Below, one piece after another: positions 51,330 through 52,474 of a DNA stretch of 52,474 nucleotides (position 1 is its first letter; each line of letters starts with the position of its first letter). The notes below the pieces were generated by a model that saw only the letters and a program-made list of their open reading frames with translations, did not search any database and had not been told where the DNA came from. This DNA comes from an uncultured Verrucomicrobiota bacterium (GTDB lineage Bacteria > Verrucomicrobiota > Kiritimatiellia > RFP12 > UBA1067): assembly GCA_946610035.1 (NCBI GenBank), contig CAMOCC010000011.1, positions 1 through 52,474 of the forward strand, given 5' to 3'. The translations under genes were made by a program, and so were the position numbers.

Positions 51330-51337
51330 GACCGCAT

Positions 51338-51369
51338 CTGCCGAGGCCCCGATTTCGGGGCCTCGGCAG
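51338..51369 (+). terminator. Strong hairpin terminator of the 45159 operon
   Basis: Perfect 13-bp inverted repeat (CTGCCGAGGCCCC, 51338-51350, and its complement 51357-51369) with a 6-base loop, 8 bases past the HNH-like stop codon. It is followed by an AT-rich stretch rather than a clean T run. Confidence 0.75.
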
Positions 51370-51430
51370 AGTGTAAATAAATATTGCGTTGCACACTTCA
51401 ATCCAACTTCAGTCGGTGCCACAAGATTTT

Positions 51431-51439
51431 TGATATAAT
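51431..51439 (+). promoter_or_regulatory. Extended -10 promoter of the last lipoprotein gene
   Basis: TGATATAAT on the plus strand after TTTT. The predicted leader is about 25 bases. Its presence after a terminator shows that the lipoprotein gene has independent transcription. Confidence 0.7.
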
Positions 51440-51471
51440 TACAGCGAGTTAACGCTCCAACATTCAACACT

Positions 51472-52474
51472 ATGATAGCAAAGATTATACTGCGCGCAAT
51501 ATTCGCAACAGCAATCGTCCTGACCTTGGGATGCAACCGTAGCGAGCCAGCAAAGGAACAGCCGGACTGGGACGTACTGCGAGCAGAAGTGTCTTCGTTG
51601 CGCAAACGCCTTGCCCAAGACGGCGCGTACACTTTTGTGACAAATGCCGCAACGCCAAAGGCCGCGCCACACATTCACTCACAGTGCTGGGTGGACTGGC
51701 TACCCAACGAGGAAATCGAGCGAAAAGAATACGAACAGGAAATCCGGGACTTTGGCCTCGATTTAATAGGCGAGCTAGAAAATTATGCCGCGCGACAAGA
51801 AGCCGTGCATGAATCGAACGAACTCGAAAAGATGACAGACGAGCTGAAGCGAATAGCAGCATGGGCAAAGACATCAAAAGGTTATGGGAATTGCGCCATT
51901 AAGCAATGGGCGGAAGGATTGGCAATTGGACTGATCGGAAAGATGGCTGTCGATTCTCGAATTAACACAGGAGTCGTGGAAAAACATCTTGCTGGAATTG
52001 ATTCATATTTTGATGACCTGCGATTAAGAGTGGACATCATCTGTGAAGAATCTCCACATGAATACCAAATGCCTCTCAGCAACAATCCATCGGATGCTTT
52101 TGACAACTTGACAAGGCAATGGGGGAAAAACAGAAAAGCAGCGATAGACCACTACAGTTTTACAAAATTTACATTAATGAAATTCTCCGACGCCATTAAC
52201 GACAAGAGGGAATTTGCGTTTTATGCCGAAGACCCTCGTGGAAGATACCTGACGGCAAGGGAGTTTTGGAATCGGAAGCGACATTGGGATTTTCTCGGAA
52301 TGGGATCAGATTACCGTCGCGTTGAGAAAATTAAACAAATCTTGCATTTTCGAAAAATCGCAGGGGACATTCCCGTGCCATCTCTTGACGATCTAAGCGA
52401 CAAACAGCTACGCGAGATATTTAACCTAAAATCGTCAGTTGAACCTCAGTTGAGGTGGTTTTCCGCGGCGCGAC
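51472..52474 (+). CDS. Lipoprotein paralogous to the 399-residue protein, cut off by the window end
   Basis: An open frame from ATG 51472 to the window end (334 codons, no stop). The start has a lipoprotein signal ending IVLTLGC, so the product should be lipid-anchored after export. It then has a coiled coil (VLRAEVSSLRKRLAQD) and the helical domain shared with the 49883 protein, with matching order and spacing of IHS-WVD, FG-L, EES and HFRKIAG. It has its own promoter. The lipobox is absent from its paralogue, so one is lipid-anchored and the other free in the periplasm or secreted. The total length is unknown because the 3' end is outside. Confidence 0.82.
   Translation, partial: MIAKIILRAIFATAIVLTLGCNRSEPAKEQPDWDVLRAEVSSLRKRLAQDGAYTFVTNAATPKAAPHIHSQCWVDWLPNEEIERKEYEQEIRDFGLDLIGELENYAARQEAVHESNELEKMTDELKRIAAWAKTSKGYGNCAIKQWAEGLAIGLIGKMAVDSRINTGVVEKHLAGIDSYFDDLRLRVDIICEESPHEYQMPLSNNPSDAFDNLTRQWGKNRKAAIDHYSFTKFTLMKFSDAINDKREFAFYAEDPRGRYLTAREFWNRKRHWDFLGMGSDYRRVEKIKQILHFRKIAGDIPVPSLDDLSDKQLREIFNLKSSVEPQLRWFSAAR

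Overview
The window is a GC-rich chromosomal segment from what looks like a member of the Verrucomicrobiota/Kiritimatiellota group. That placement is inferred from gene style (large YD-repeat secreted proteins, secreted glycosidases, many short palindromic repeats); no 16S gene is present to prove it. Genes are tightly packed, mostly on the minus strand. Nearly every promoter I can see uses one extended -10 consensus, TGnTAnAAT, and several put the start codon only 7-10 bases past the -10 box.

Region 1 (1-18.8 kb) is ordinary core metabolism. Its genes are pyruvate phosphate dikinase (cut by the window edge), an operon of transketolase, tatA, uvrC and a NYN/PIN-like protein, rubrerythrin, CorA, PheS, LarE, three exported glycosidases (GH43, GH95, GH2) and CysS. 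Region 2 (18.8-23.7 kb) has a lone 5S rRNA gene abutting a fragment of a YD-repeat gene, an OmpR/EnvZ-type pair, a tandem-domain esterase-like protein and an O-antigen-ligase-like protein that seems to lack its N-terminal part.

Region 3 (23.8-52.5 kb) is the accessory island. It holds three RHS/YD-repeat genes: RHS1 at 24439-28203, RHS2 at 30063-31826 and RHS3 at 34971-40178. Their cores resemble each other, but each ends in a different C-terminal tip and is followed by a short, AT-richer membrane or lipoprotein gene. That layout resembles a polymorphic toxin with an immunity gene, though toxicity is not shown by the sequence. RHS3 follows a 1591-residue secreted PA14/Ca-repeat protein. Diverging from it is a five-gene operon: two small exported or membrane proteins, a 991-residue secreted protein with a GC-rich front and an AT-rich back, a 399-residue exported protein and an HNH-like zinc protein. 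A further lipoprotein, paralogous to the 399-residue protein, runs off the window end.

The most interesting feature is a duplicated divergent control region (28204-28345 and 44981-45158). Each copy carries the same minus-strand promoter (58 bp with one mismatch) and, facing the other way, three AAATYAT direct repeats spaced exactly 11 bp and ending 10 bp before a -10 box. This is the geometry used by PhoB/OmpR-type activators. One copy drives a stand-alone OmpR-type winged-helix protein with no receiver domain (28346-28681), a natural candidate regulator of both loci. I propose a regulated, two-locus RHS/secreted-protein system.

The island is also sprinkled with palindromic repeats inserted in frame inside genes. 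One family has a constant TTCCAT loop and stems that differ in sequence yet always stay paired.
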